This document shows positions 8,613-16,572 of a DNA stretch of 64,000 bases, in pieces. Origin of the DNA: Yaniella halotolerans DSM 15476 (GTDB lineage Bacteria; Actinomycetota; Actinomycetes; Actinomycetales; Micrococcaceae). Within the stretch, counting starts at the first letter, position 1, and every line of letters starts with the position of its first letter. The position numbers were made by a program, and so were the translations under genes. The notes beneath the pieces were generated by a model. The model saw only the letters and a program-made list of their open reading frames with translations. It was not told where the DNA came from and ran no database searches. The stretch lies in contig NZ_ATVQ01000004.1 of the NCBI RefSeq assembly GCF_000420805.1, positions 62,001-126,000 of the forward strand, given 5' to 3'.

Positions 8613-9156
8613 CTGCCGAATCGGCATGGTTTGGGCTCAAAGCCTCAACGGTGTCATCGGTTTAGACGGGGGCATGCCCTGGGATGTCCCCGAAGATCTC
8701 CAGCACTTCAAGCAGGTGACCATGGGCGAAGTACTCGTTATGGGCCGCCGGACCTGGTCGTCTTTCCCCAAATCAGTCCGACCGCTCCCCGGGCGGATCT
8801 CAATTGTTGTCTCCAAAACCTTCAGCGAAGATCCCAGCGATCCTAACTTGCATCATGATGACGTCCATATTGTTGAAGATTTGGACAAGGGGCTGGAACT
8901 CGCCGCTCAGCTTAAGACCAGTCCAACGATTTGGGTCGTCGGTGGTGGCACCCTATATGATCAGGCCATAGATGTAACCACCGTGATCGAACGCAGCCTG
9001 TTCAACCTCGACGTTGACGGCGACACGTATGCCCCCGAACTTGATGGTTCTTGGACACTTGCCGAACAAGACCCAGTCGACGGTTGGCACACGTCCAAGT
9101 CCTCGGTCGAATACCGGTTTGAACGATGGGAGCGAACTCTTGAGCAAGACAACTAA
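8602..9156 (+). CDS. folA: Dihydrofolate reductase
   Basis: Reduces dihydrofolate with NADPH. Motifs: [20 protein letters not shown] (substrate and M20 loop), [24 protein letters not shown], and [12 protein letters not shown] for cofactor binding. Two starts are possible. TTG at 8602 overlaps the thyA stop by 11 bases and keeps the first beta-strand (RIGMVWAQ); ATG at 8626 would cut it short. I prefer TTG, with translational coupling to thyA. An in-frame open stretch reaching further back inside thyA is spurious. Confidence 0.9.
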   Translation: MPSDCRIGMVWAQSLNGVIGLDGGMPWDVPEDLQHFKQVTMGEVLVMGRRTWSSFPKSVRPLPGRISIVVSKTFSEDPSDPNLHHDDVHIVEDLDKGLELAAQLKTSPTIWVVGGGTLYDQAIDVTTVIERSLFNLDVDGDTYAPELDGSWTLAEQDPVDGWHTSKSSVEYRFERWERTLEQDN

Positions 9157-9382
9157 CACGGCCCCCGTGTCACAACGGCAGATGGTGTTGGCCTTCCTTG
9201 GTCTCGTCGCCGGTCCCCTATTGGCACTGGTTTGCGCCGGCATGGGGCTCTATCTCGTGCTCACCGGGAAAACGATCGCCGGGGTTATTTTTATCCTTGT
9301 GCTGACCCAGATCTTTATTGGTGTTGGCCTCTGGGCATATAACGCCCGCAAAAAACATGCGCTTGCGCAGAATGTAGAATAA
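9140..9382 (+). CDS. 80-residue two-span membrane protein between folA and asd
   Basis: Starts at TTG 9140, overlapping folA by 17 bases, with GGGAG (9127-9131) nine bases upstream. The product begins with a short polar stretch ([14 protein letters not shown]), then has two hydrophobic helices at about residues 16-38 and 44-66, separated by LTGK, and ends in a basic tail (NARKKHALAQ). Similar small proteins sit at this place in other Micrococcales as I recall, but the function is unknown. Confidence 0.65.
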   Translation: MSKTTNTAPVSQRQMVLAFLGLVAGPLLALVCAGMGLYLVLTGKTIAGVIFILVLTQIFIGVGLWAYNARKKHALAQNVE

Positions 9383-9415
9383 ACACTTATGACTCAACCC
9401 GTTTCGGAGGCCCCA

Positions 9416-10561
9416 ATGAACGCAGATGCTGCAGCCCGTCCATCAGTTGGTCTAGTCGGCTGGCGAGGCATGGTCGGTTCCGTGCTCATGCAACGGATGG
9501 TAGAAGAAAACGATTTCACCAAGATCAATCCCGTATTCTTTTCCACCTCAAACGCCGGGGGTCCGGTACCAGAGCTCGCAGGTGTCGATACCTCCGAGAC
9601 CCTGCAAGATGCCCACGACATTGACACACTGGCCAAGCTGCCCATCATTCTGACCACCCAGGGTGGCGACTACACCACAGAGGTGTACCCGAAACTTCGT
9701 GCAGCTGGATGGAACGGCATCTGGATCGATGCAGCATCAACCCTGCGCATGGACGACGAATCCATCATCGTGCTAGACCCGGTCAACCGCGACCAAATCG
9801 ATGCCGGGCTCAAGAACGGCGTCAACCAGTTCGTAGGTGGTAACTGCACCGTCTCACTCATGACCCTTGGCCTCGGCGGTCTGCTTCGCAACGGTCTGGT
9901 CGAGTGGGGCACAGCCATGACCTACCAGGCTGCCTCCGGCGGCGGCGCACGCCACATGCGAGAGCTGGTCAAAGGTTTCGGCACACTCCATGACGTCGTG
10001 GCTGATGACCTGGCAAACCCCAACTCGGCCATCTTGGAACTGGACAAGAAGGTTATTGATGCCCAGCGCAACGGCAGTATGGACACCACACAGTTCGAGG
10101 TGCCCTTGGCCGGTTCGCTCATCCCTTGGATCGACGCCGATCTCGGTGACGGCATGTCTAAAGAAGACTGGAAAGGCATGGCCGAAACCAACAAAATCCT
10201 CGGACGCACCGGCGACAACATCATGCCCCTAGAGTCCGTGACCGTTCGCATCGGTGCATTGCGCTCGCATTCCCAGGCCTTGACCCTGAAACTCACCAAA
10301 GACATCCCCTTGGATGAGATCGAAGACCTGCTGGAAAACGACAACGACTGGGTCAAATACGTCCCGAACAACAAGGAAGCTTCCTTGGAGCAGCTCACCC
10401 CCGTAGCTGTTACCGGCACCATGGATATTCCCGTTGGCCGTGTCCGGAAGCTGTCCATGGGACCTGAATACATTTCGGCATTCACGGTTGGAGATCAGCT
10501 CCTGTGGGGTGCAGCAGAGCCTGTCCGCCGCATGCTGATGATTGCCACCGGCAACCTGTAA
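9416..10561 (+). CDS. asd: Aspartate-semialdehyde dehydrogenase
   Basis: Makes aspartate semialdehyde for lysine/diaminopimelate, threonine and methionine synthesis. The product is about 381 residues, of the E. coli-like class: VGLVGWRGMVGSVLMQRM for NADP binding, QFVGGNCTVSLM with the catalytic cysteine, and a basic/histidine stretch GGGARHMRELV. ATG 9416 was chosen because CGGAGG (9405-9410) is five bases upstream; an in-frame ATG nine codons earlier lacks such a site. Confidence 0.93.
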   Translation: MNADAAARPSVGLVGWRGMVGSVLMQRMVEENDFTKINPVFFSTSNAGGPVPELAGVDTSETLQDAHDIDTLAKLPIILTTQGGDYTTEVYPKLRAAGWNGIWIDAASTLRMDDESIIVLDPVNRDQIDAGLKNGVNQFVGGNCTVSLMTLGLGGLLRNGLVEWGTAMTYQAASGGGARHMRELVKGFGTLHDVVADDLANPNSAILELDKKVIDAQRNGSMDTTQFEVPLAGSLIPWIDADLGDGMSKEDWKGMAETNKILGRTGDNIMPLESVTVRIGALRSHSQALTLKLTKDIPLDEIEDLLENDNDWVKYVPNNKEASLEQLTPVAVTGTMDIPVGRVRKLSMGPEYISAFTVGDQLLWGAAEPVRRMLMIATGNL

Positions 10562-10578
10562 AACGATCTCGCGAGGCT

Positions 10579-10611
10579 GGTCATGAGTCCTATGCCCTGC
10601 GGCTCATGACC
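10579..10611 (+). terminator. Weak terminator after asd
   Basis: GGTCATGAG (10579-10587) and CTCATGACC (10603-10611) form a 9-bp stem with a 15-base loop. There is no real T-run, so efficiency is uncertain. Confidence 0.4.
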
Positions 10612-10671
10612 TGTTCACTACACTGACGTAGCTGAGCGACCAACCCAACCTCAGCAGGCCAACCCACGTAG

Positions 10672-11606
10672 AAGTTGGTAGGGATTGTCGGGGCCTCTGG
10701 TTCAGGCAAATCGTCATTGGCGATGGGAACACTGCATGCAGAAGGTTCCCGTCGCTATCTAGAAGCGTTGTCGACCTATACGCGTCGTCGTATGGCGGCA
10801 ACCGGCCGAGCTGATGTCGATGCAGTCAGTCATATTCCGCCTGCCCTTGCTTTACGGCAACGCCCAGGTACCGCTGGTGTGCGGTCCACCTTCGGGACGA
10901 CGACCGAAGTCTTGAATATTCTCCGGCTCATCTTCTCCCGACTCGCCGAACATCAATGCCCGCACTGTGGCACATACGCCGCACCGACGATCAATGTCGC
11001 CATCGAAGGACTCATTGGTGTGATGCAGGCCGCCAATTATGTCGTGGAAATCGGTCCCGGTGCCGGCGCCTACGGTGGCACAATTATTGCTACCGGAACT
11101 CCGTGAGACCTCGCTGCCGATAAACCGTCGGTCATCGGTCCACATCTTCGGGCAGCACAGCCCATGAGGGGCAGGCCCAAAGCATGTCAAAGATATTACC
11201 GACCAAATTGATCGAACCGTTGTCGTGGACGCCTCGCCCAATGGGATCAATGTCCGTTCGACGGTCGCGACCTATTCCGGCATCATCGACCAGCTGCGAG
11301 CAGAATTTGGGAAGGCCAGCGACAAATACACCGCCCGCGATTTTTCCTATAACACCTGCTCATTCAAATGCCCCGAATGTGATGGCAGTGGCCAAATATC
11401 TTTGGACGCGCAGTTTTTGGCTGATGTAGAAATGGTGTGCCCACGATGTAGCGGTACCCGATACCGCTCCGAGGCATCGGCGGTTCAGCTCGAAGGTTAT
11501 TCCATGCCAGAAGTACTTGCCCTCACCGCTGCGGACTGGCGGTCACATTGTCGCCGCCGGCACACCCCATGATGTTGCAGCCGCTGAAACCATGACCGCT
11601 AAGTAA
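10672..11606 (+). pseudogene. Decayed UvrA-like excinuclease (UvrA paralog) with several deletions
   Basis: Remains of an ABC-type UvrA paralog. Piece 1 (10675-11106) has a Walker A GASGSGKSSLA, then SRRYLEALSTYTRRRM, a CPHC half zinc finger, and an abrupt jump to the C-terminal end of the first ATPase domain (VVEIGPGAGAYGGTI). Piece 2, in another frame (11225 on), matches the middle of the second domain (TYSGIIDQLRAEFG, CPECDGSGQ, CPRCSGTRYRSEA, MPEVLALT). A third frame from about 11538 (GGHIVAAGTPHDVAA) is the C-terminal end, with stop 11604-11606. An in-frame stop at 10669 precedes the P-loop. The second Walker A, both signature motifs and both Walker B regions are gone, so it cannot be functional. 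Confidence 0.85.
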
Positions 11607-11644
11607 CTGCAGCCGCACTTGCTTGCCAACGAGCATCGCGGGGT

Positions 11645-12262
11645 TTAGGCCTCCGCAATTCCTACCGCTGCGGCGAGCATATGGGCGAGTCGCTGAGCTA
11701 ATTGTTCGGAAGACTCGGCCGCGTCGTCGCGCAACCAGCGTTCGGTTCGCCACAACGCCCCGGCGGCCAGAAACGTCGCACGTTCATGCACATCTTCTTC
11801 GGTCGGTTCAACATCCTGGATCGCTGGACCCAGCGCAGTGACATCTACGATTCTGGACGCCAGGAATTCAATCACATCGTCACGAACCTCACGTCCGGCT
11901 GTTGAGTCCAAGACCGCCAAGTAAAAACTGCGCCGACGCTCTAACTCAGCCAATAACGCCCTGAGCACGGCCGCAGAGACCGACGGCGATGCCCCTTCCA
12001 CCTCCGGAGACGGTACCGATTCAAATAGCGCGACCAAGCGCACCATCGCGGCAGCACGCATGAGATTCGGCAAATCGCCAAAATGTTGGTATAGCGTCGG
12101 TCGACTCACGCCCGCTGCCCGAGAAATTTCAGAAATGCTGAGACTCGTGCCGGATTCATAGGCATCAAGGGCATCCGTCATTGCTGCGATTAGTGCCGCT
12201 TTCGACCGCTCTGCACGCGGATTGGAAACCGTTTCCTCCCAGTCCGAGACCGATGCTGCCAT
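11645..12262 (-). CDS. TetR-family transcriptional regulator
   Basis: A 205-residue repressor. The helix-turn-helix lies at about residues 40-62 (SLSISEISRAAGVSRPTLYQ, then HFGDLPNLM), and the rest is a helical ligand domain. Start ATG 12260-12262 has GGGAG about eight bases upstream; the open frame extends 21 codons further. It is divergent from the YhgE/Pip gene, and the gap holds two short palindromes that fit TetR operators, so it probably represses that membrane protein and itself. The inducer is unknown. Confidence 0.85.
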   Translation of the reverse strand: MAASVSDWEETVSNPRAERSKAALIAAMTDALDAYESGTSLSISEISRAAGVSRPTLYQHFGDLPNLMRAAAMVRLVALFESVPSPEVEGASPSVSAAVLRALLAELERRRSFYLAVLDSTAGREVRDDVIEFLASRIVDVTALGPAIQDVEPTEEDVHERATFLAAGALWRTERWLRDDAAESSEQLAQRLAHMLAAAVGIAEA

Positions 12263-12308
12263 GCCAAACTCCCAACAAATCCGTTCGATCACACAATGTA
12301 TCAGCAAA

Positions 12309-12338
12309 TTGACTTTCGCTAACACAACACAGTAATTT
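12309..12338 (+). promoter_or_regulatory. Predicted promoter of the YhgE/Pip gene
   Basis: TTGACT (12309-12314) and TAATTT (12333-12338) are 18 bp apart. The -10 box touches the first of two palindromes, as expected for a repressor-controlled promoter. Confidence 0.45.
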
Positions 12339-12369
12339 TACAACTGTAATACTTACATTTGTAAATGTA
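12338..12369. promoter_or_regulatory. Two tandem palindromes, likely TetR operator
   Basis: TTACA-N2-TGTAA (12338-12349) and TACATTT-N2-AAATGTA (12354-12369) lie between the divergent TetR and YhgE/Pip genes. Both contain a TACA/TGTA core. Their centres are 18 bp apart, a spacing compatible with cooperative dimer binding. Confidence 0.55.
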
Positions 12370-12396
12370 CCATTCTTGAGCGCAAACGGAGCGTGC

Positions 12397-14700
12397 ATGT
12401 CTCGGCTCAATCCTCGAGTGCAACTGGGTATCATCCTAACGGCGCTAGCCGTTATCCCACTGATCTATGCCAGCCTGCTGGTCTGGTCGGTCAAAGACCC
12501 CACCGGTTCCCTCGACACCATGTCGGCTGCAATCGTCAACGAAGACTCCCCCGCTACCACCGACAATGGCGAGACGTTAGCGCTTGGTGATGATCTCACC
12601 AAGGAGCTATTGGACTCTGATACCGGCTTCACATGGACCACCATGGACAAGGTTGAAGCCTACGATGCGCTCCAAGCTGGCAACGCTAGAGCAATACTTA
12701 TCGTCCCCGCAGATTTTTCGACATCCGCAACTTCTCTAGCTAATGAAGATGCGATGCAAGCGGCCACGTCTCAGCTCCAGATCATCTCAGATGACGCTTC
12801 CAACATCATTGCCGGCAACATTGCCGCAACCGTCGGAGAAGCGGTGCGCTCTACCACCTCGCAAAAAGTGGGGGAGGAATTTCTTGCCCGAGTCACCGTG
12901 GGTTTCACCAACATTGCTGAGTCCTTAGATGAGGCCTCGGACGGCGCTGGCCAGTTAGCTGATGGCACAGTAAACGCTTATTCGGGGACCGGAGAATTGC
13001 TCGTCGGACTCGAGTCACTCACCCAGGGCGCCGACAAGCTATCCGGCGGCGCTTCGCAACTGTCGACCAGCCTGACAACAGCGTCGGATGGCGCGGGGGA
13101 GCTCGCCGAAGGGCTCCAGACCCTGGATGACACCACGGCACCACTACCCGATAGGGCTCGAGCCATTGACGAAGATGCTCAGGAATTAGCAAAACGCGTT
13201 CATGGAGTTGCCGGCAACATCGACACGGCGGCGACACATGTCGAGAGTTTGTCAACTGGCCTCGAAACCGCGCTGGCCAATGCGCAGGAACTCGACGGCA
13301 CAACGGGAAAACTGCTGGACGTGACCACACGTGCATCCGACGAAACGCAGGGTGTCGCCACCGATAGCCAGGCGTTACTTGACCAATGGGATGCTCTATC
13401 CGAAGAACAACGCAAAGCTGGCGTGGAACAGCTCGCTAGTGAGGCAGCTTCTGCCCGGCAGAGTCTCGACTCGCTTCAAAGTAGTGCTGACTCGATATCC
13501 CAGAACGTTACGACGCTATTGGACACTGGATCCAATGGATCGCCTGGTTTATCGTCACTATCAACCGATGCTGCAGACCTCGACACCCTGCTCGCTGAGG
13601 GAACAACACGCGCCCACGACGCTAGCCAGCTCATAAACGAGGGAGCCGACCGCCTCACGACAGCGACCTCAGGCTTAGCCGACGGGGCCGAGGAGCTGTC
13701 CCAAGCAATCGGTACCTCGGCCATCGCCTCAACCGAGTTGAGCGAGGGCCTCACGACACTTACCAAAGGCGCGTCTGAGCTCGACGACGGCACAAGTCAA
13801 CTTGCGACCGGCGCAGACCAGGCTGCTGCAGGCGCCGGCGAGGCGCACGAGGGCCTCGGTGAGCTCAAGCAGGGCGCTGGTGATCTCGCATCTCAGCTGC
13901 ATGCGGGCCGGGACGAAGTCCCACGATATACCACAGAAGAAGGCGACCACCTGGCTTCTAGTGCTTCCGATCCTGTGCGACTGAAGGAACAACGGCTGCA
14001 CGAAGTCCCCGGTTACGGGTGGGGCCTTGCACCCTATTTCATGAGCCTGGCCTTATGGGTAGGCGCAATGGGTTATTTCTTGATGCGACCGGCTTTGAAT
14101 CTTCGCTTGATTGCTCGCTCCGGTTCGACTCTGCGTGCCGTGCTTGGCAGCATGACTCCCGTGTTTGCCATGGCCTTCGTGCAGAGTACCCTCATGGTCA
14201 CGTTTGTGCGCTTTATTATTGAGATCGACATGGCTCACACCGCTGGCGTGTATGCGCTGAGTTTCTTTGTCAGCCTCGCCTTCTTCCTGATCAATCAAAT
14301 GCTGATTGCCGCATTCGGCCCACCGGGCAGATTTTTTGCACTGGTGCTTGTGGTACTTCAACTATCGGCGGCAGGTGGTACTTATCCCATCGAAACGGCA
14401 CCTGAATTTCTCCAGCGGATTCACACCTGGTTACCACTGACGCATTCGGTAGATGGTCTACGGTCGCTTATCGCTGGCGGAACCTTTGATGCCCCAGGAA
14501 CCCTGCTTCCGATTGCGGCTTGGCTAGCGGTGGGGCTGCTTGGGTTGAGCATTGCCGTGTTGACAACGATTCGTCGAACACGCCAGGACAGACCAAACCT
14601 ATCGCCAAAAACGCGACGGAGGAAGTCAACGCCGATCAGGGGTCGTCGCAAGAAGCTACCGACACCTCGAAGGCACGGCAAGACCACGCGTACCGGATAA
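12397..14700 (+). CDS. YhgE/Pip-family membrane protein
   Basis: A 767-residue protein of the YhgE/phage infection protein family, related to ABC-2 permeases and ESX-type accessory proteins. One N-terminal helix (about residues 9-30) is followed by a long extracellular region of about 500 residues. This is rich in repeats of the type GA-x-x-L-x-x-G-x-x-x-L (for example GAGQLADGT, GADKLSGGASQL, GAGELAEGL), which probably form a coiled coil. Five hydrophobic helices fill about residues 540-735, and the end is a strongly basic tail (KTRRRKS...RRHGK). ATG 12397 is preferred because GGAG sits about five bases upstream. Substrate unknown; likely controlled by the divergent TetR protein. Confidence 0.82.
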   Translation: MSRLNPRVQLGIILTALAVIPLIYASLLVWSVKDPTGSLDTMSAAIVNEDSPATTDNGETLALGDDLTKELLDSDTGFTWTTMDKVEAYDALQAGNARAILIVPADFSTSATSLANEDAMQAATSQLQIISDDASNIIAGNIAATVGEAVRSTTSQKVGEEFLARVTVGFTNIAESLDEASDGAGQLADGTVNAYSGTGELLVGLESLTQGADKLSGGASQLSTSLTTASDGAGELAEGLQTLDDTTAPLPDRARAIDEDAQELAKRVHGVAGNIDTAATHVESLSTGLETALANAQELDGTTGKLLDVTTRASDETQGVATDSQALLDQWDALSEEQRKAGVEQLASEAASARQSLDSLQSSADSISQNVTTLLDTGSNGSPGLSSLSTDAADLDTLLAEGTTRAHDASQLINEGADRLTTATSGLADGAEELSQAIGTSAIASTELSEGLTTLTKGASELDDGTSQLATGADQAAAGAGEAHEGLGELKQGAGDLASQLHAGRDEVPRYTTEEGDHLASSASDPVRLKEQRLHEVPGYGWGLAPYFMSLALWVGAMGYFLMRPALNLRLIARSGSTLRAVLGSMTPVFAMAFVQSTLMVTFVRFIIEIDMAHTAGVYALSFFVSLAFFLINQMLIAAFGPPGRFFALVLVVLQLSAAGGTYPIETAPEFLQRIHTWLPLTHSVDGLRSLIAGGTFDAPGTLLPIAAWLAVGLLGLSIAVLTTIRRTRQDRPNLSPKTRRRKSTPIRGRRKKLPTPRRHGKTTRTG

Positions 14701-14885
14701 TCCACTTTGCATTGATCAACCCGAGCATCAAACCGGCCGTCTCGCCCACACCGGGCGACGACCCACAAGCGGGGCCGCGCGTGTTGACAAAACTCTGCGT
14801 CAACGACTTTTCGCCGCTGCTGCACACGGCTCGAACGACGCAGAGATCGCCTACAATGTGAACCACGCTACACAGGAGTAAAGAC

Positions 14886-15398
14886 TTGAAACCACCAAAA
14901 TTCAAAATACCGACGTACGCCTCAATGCGTATCGGCCCAAAGTTTTTGCAGCGCTTCATGCGCATTTGGCCGCCGTATTTGGGCGCTGGCATCAAGCCCG
15001 AGTACATCTCAGAAGACGCTTCGCGAGCTGTTGTCACGCACAAACCCAACATTTTTACCCGCAACCTGGTTGGAACAGCCTTCGGTGGCACGATGCTGTC
15101 CATGACCGACCCGTTTTTCATGTTTGCCGGAGTGTATGGGCTTGGCAAGGAATATCTGGTCTGGGATGTTGGCGCAGAAGCGCAATTCATCAAACCTGGC
15201 AAAGGCAAACTCACCGCAGACTTTCAGGTTGCTGATGAAACATGGGAGCTGATTCGGCGCAAGACTGCGAACGGCGAGAAATACTTGCACTGGTTCGATG
15301 TAGCTATCACCGACGAAACAGGCGATACCGTGGCCATTATCCGGCGCCAGGTGTACTTCCGGAAAAAGCGCACAGCCTCCGTCGAAGCGCGAACATAA
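14886..15398 (+). CDS. DUF4442 hotdog-fold thioesterase-like protein
   Basis: A 170-residue protein of the DUF4442 (YiiD-like/PaaI-related) hotdog family. The central NLVGTAFGGTMLSMTDPFFM corresponds to the hotdog helix region, followed by FIKPGKGKLTADFQV on the strands. Starts at TTG with AGGAG (14874-14878) seven bases upstream. Substrate unknown; probably an acyl-CoA thioesterase-like enzyme. It ends at a strong hairpin, which separates it from the N-carbamoylsarcosine amidase. Confidence 0.75.
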   Translation: MKPPKFKIPTYASMRIGPKFLQRFMRIWPPYLGAGIKPEYISEDASRAVVTHKPNIFTRNLVGTAFGGTMLSMTDPFFMFAGVYGLGKEYLVWDVGAEAQFIKPGKGKLTADFQVADETWELIRRKTANGEKYLHWFDVAITDETGDTVAIIRRQVYFRKKRTASVEART

Positions 15399-15425
15399 AA
15401 CTCGGCCTGTTTTGAGCTAGCCCTT

Positions 15426-15461
15426 GAAGCCTTCGGTCACCACATGGTGGTCGAAGGCTTC
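15426..15461 (+). terminator. Terminator after the DUF4442 gene
   Basis: GAAGCCTTCG (15426-15435) and CGAAGGCTTC (15452-15461) make a perfect 10-bp stem, extended inside by ACCAC/GTGGT. The following tail TCTGTGTTC is moderately T-rich. Confidence 0.65.
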
Positions 15462-15587
15462 TCTGTGTTCTGATGCTCTTACTTCAACCGAAAATGTTTC
15501 CCGTTGATCAGCGCCTGCTGACTTGCACACTTGCGGCCTCGCCGGCTCGAGGTCGCACGATCTTCCAATGGCCTTTTGGGCAACCTC

Positions 15588-15616
15588 TTGCAAGTTGCTA
15601 TTCCAGCAACTATATT
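15588..15616 (+). promoter_or_regulatory. Predicted promoter of N-carbamoylsarcosine amidase with a palindromic spacer
   Basis: -35 TTGCAA (15588-15593) and -10 TATATT (15611-15616) are 17 bp apart. The spacer is itself an inverted repeat: AGTTGCT (15593-15599), five bases, AGCAACT (15605-15611). Confidence 0.5.
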
Positions 15617-15625
15617 GATGACACA

Positions 15626-15640
15626 GCAACCACGTGTTGC
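15626..15640. promoter_or_regulatory. Palindrome GCAAC-N5-GTTGC downstream of the amidase promoter
   Basis: GCAAC (15626-15630) and GTTGC (15636-15640) flank CACGT, ten bases after the -10 box. The half-sites equal those of the creatinase-type operators, but the spacer is five rather than three bases, so binding of the same protein is uncertain. Confidence 0.4.
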
Positions 15641-15664
15641 GAGTCACATAATTTAGGAGTCGAA

Positions 15665-16420
15665 ATGTCTAACGAAAAATACGAAGCACTTGAACAGGAA
15701 ATGGAAACCGTTCTCGAGAAAATTTTCGAGGCAGGCAAAGAAGTTTACGCAGAGCGCGGCTTCAAACGTCGTGTAGGCTACGGTACTCGCCCAGCCGTTA
15801 TTCACATCGATATGGCAAATGCGTGGACCCGTCCCGGCCACCCATTTTCTTGTGAAGGTATGGACACTATCATTCCAGCCTGCCAGGATCTGAATGCTGC
15901 TGCTCGGGCTAAAGGTGTCCCAGTAATTTTCATTACCACCGCATATGATGTTCTCGACGACAACCTGGCCTCCGATATGGGCCTGTGGGGTCAGAAGATT
16001 CCCTTGGAAACCCTGGATGCTTCCACCGGCGCGGCTGACATCGACTCCCGCATTGCTCCGCAGGAAGGTGAACTGGTCATCAAGAAGAAACGCGCTTCCG
16101 CGTTCCCCGGAACCAACCTGAACCAGTTCTTGACTGCTAACCGCATCGATACCTTGATCGTCACCGGCGTTACCGCAACCGCGTGTGTCCGGCACACCGT
16201 TGAAGATGCTATTGCGGAGGGCTTCCGCCCAATCGTCGTGAAAGAAGCTGTTGGCGACCGCGTCCCAGGTGTTGTTGCATACAACCTCTTCGACATGGAT
16301 TCCAAGTTCGGCGATGTTGAACCACTCGACAACGTGGTCAACTACCTCAACGAACTGCCAAACTTCGAAGACCAGGTTCCTACGACATCCCTGCCAGTCA
16401 AGCAGTCAGTCACCAACTAA
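15665..16420 (+). CDS. N-carbamoylsarcosine amidase
   Basis: Hydrolyses N-carbamoylsarcosine to sarcosine, CO2 and ammonia, the last step of the N-methylhydantoin route of creatinine breakdown. The 251-residue cysteine hydrolase of the isochorismatase fold has the D-K-C triad: Asp in VIHIDMANAWTRPGHPF, Lys in VIKKKRASAFPGTNL, and Cys in TGVTATACVRHTVEDAI, which matches the Arthrobacter enzyme. ATG 15665 was chosen because AGGAG lies five bases upstream; the open frame runs 64 codons further with no family similarity. It is followed by an MHS transporter and ends at a strong hairpin. The deaminase and hydantoinase steps of this route are not in the window. Confidence 0.92.
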   Translation: MSNEKYEALEQEMETVLEKIFEAGKEVYAERGFKRRVGYGTRPAVIHIDMANAWTRPGHPFSCEGMDTIIPACQDLNAAARAKGVPVIFITTAYDVLDDNLASDMGLWGQKIPLETLDASTGAADIDSRIAPQEGELVIKKKRASAFPGTNLNQFLTANRIDTLIVTGVTATACVRHTVEDAIAEGFRPIVVKEAVGDRVPGVVAYNLFDMDSKFGDVEPLDNVVNYLNELPNFEDQVPTTSLPVKQSVTN

Positions 16421-16457
16421 TCGCTAAGCTATGACACGCTGACACGTGGGTTGATAG

Positions 16458-16500
16458 ATGGGCTTGTTGAAGCATGCGCAAGCAGCTTCGACAAGCCCAT
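16458..16500 (+). terminator. Strong terminator after the amidase
   Basis: ATGGGCTTGTTGAAGC (16458-16473) pairs with GCTTCGACAAGCCCAT (16485-16500) with one G-T pair, followed by TCTTTCTTC. It would limit read-through into the transporter gene. Confidence 0.75.
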
Positions 16501-16572
16501 TCTTTCTTCAGTCCCCACCTCTCATGTACTCTAGGGACTTTTGTGTTCCCGGCCCACCAGATATGGAACCCC

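Noticed and set aside
11225-11572. A free-standing zinc-finger protein
   Set aside because: Its paired CxxC segments and flanking sequence are the middle of the second UvrA domain, part of the decayed gene.
12880-13920. Tandem DNA repeat
   Set aside because: The periodicity is at protein level (GA-L-G-L heptad-like repeats of a YhgE/Pip protein), with too little nucleotide identity for a DNA repeat array.
15473-15664. A 64-residue extension of N-carbamoylsarcosine amidase
   Set aside because: It covers the predicted promoter, while ATG 15665 has a good SD and the normal family start.
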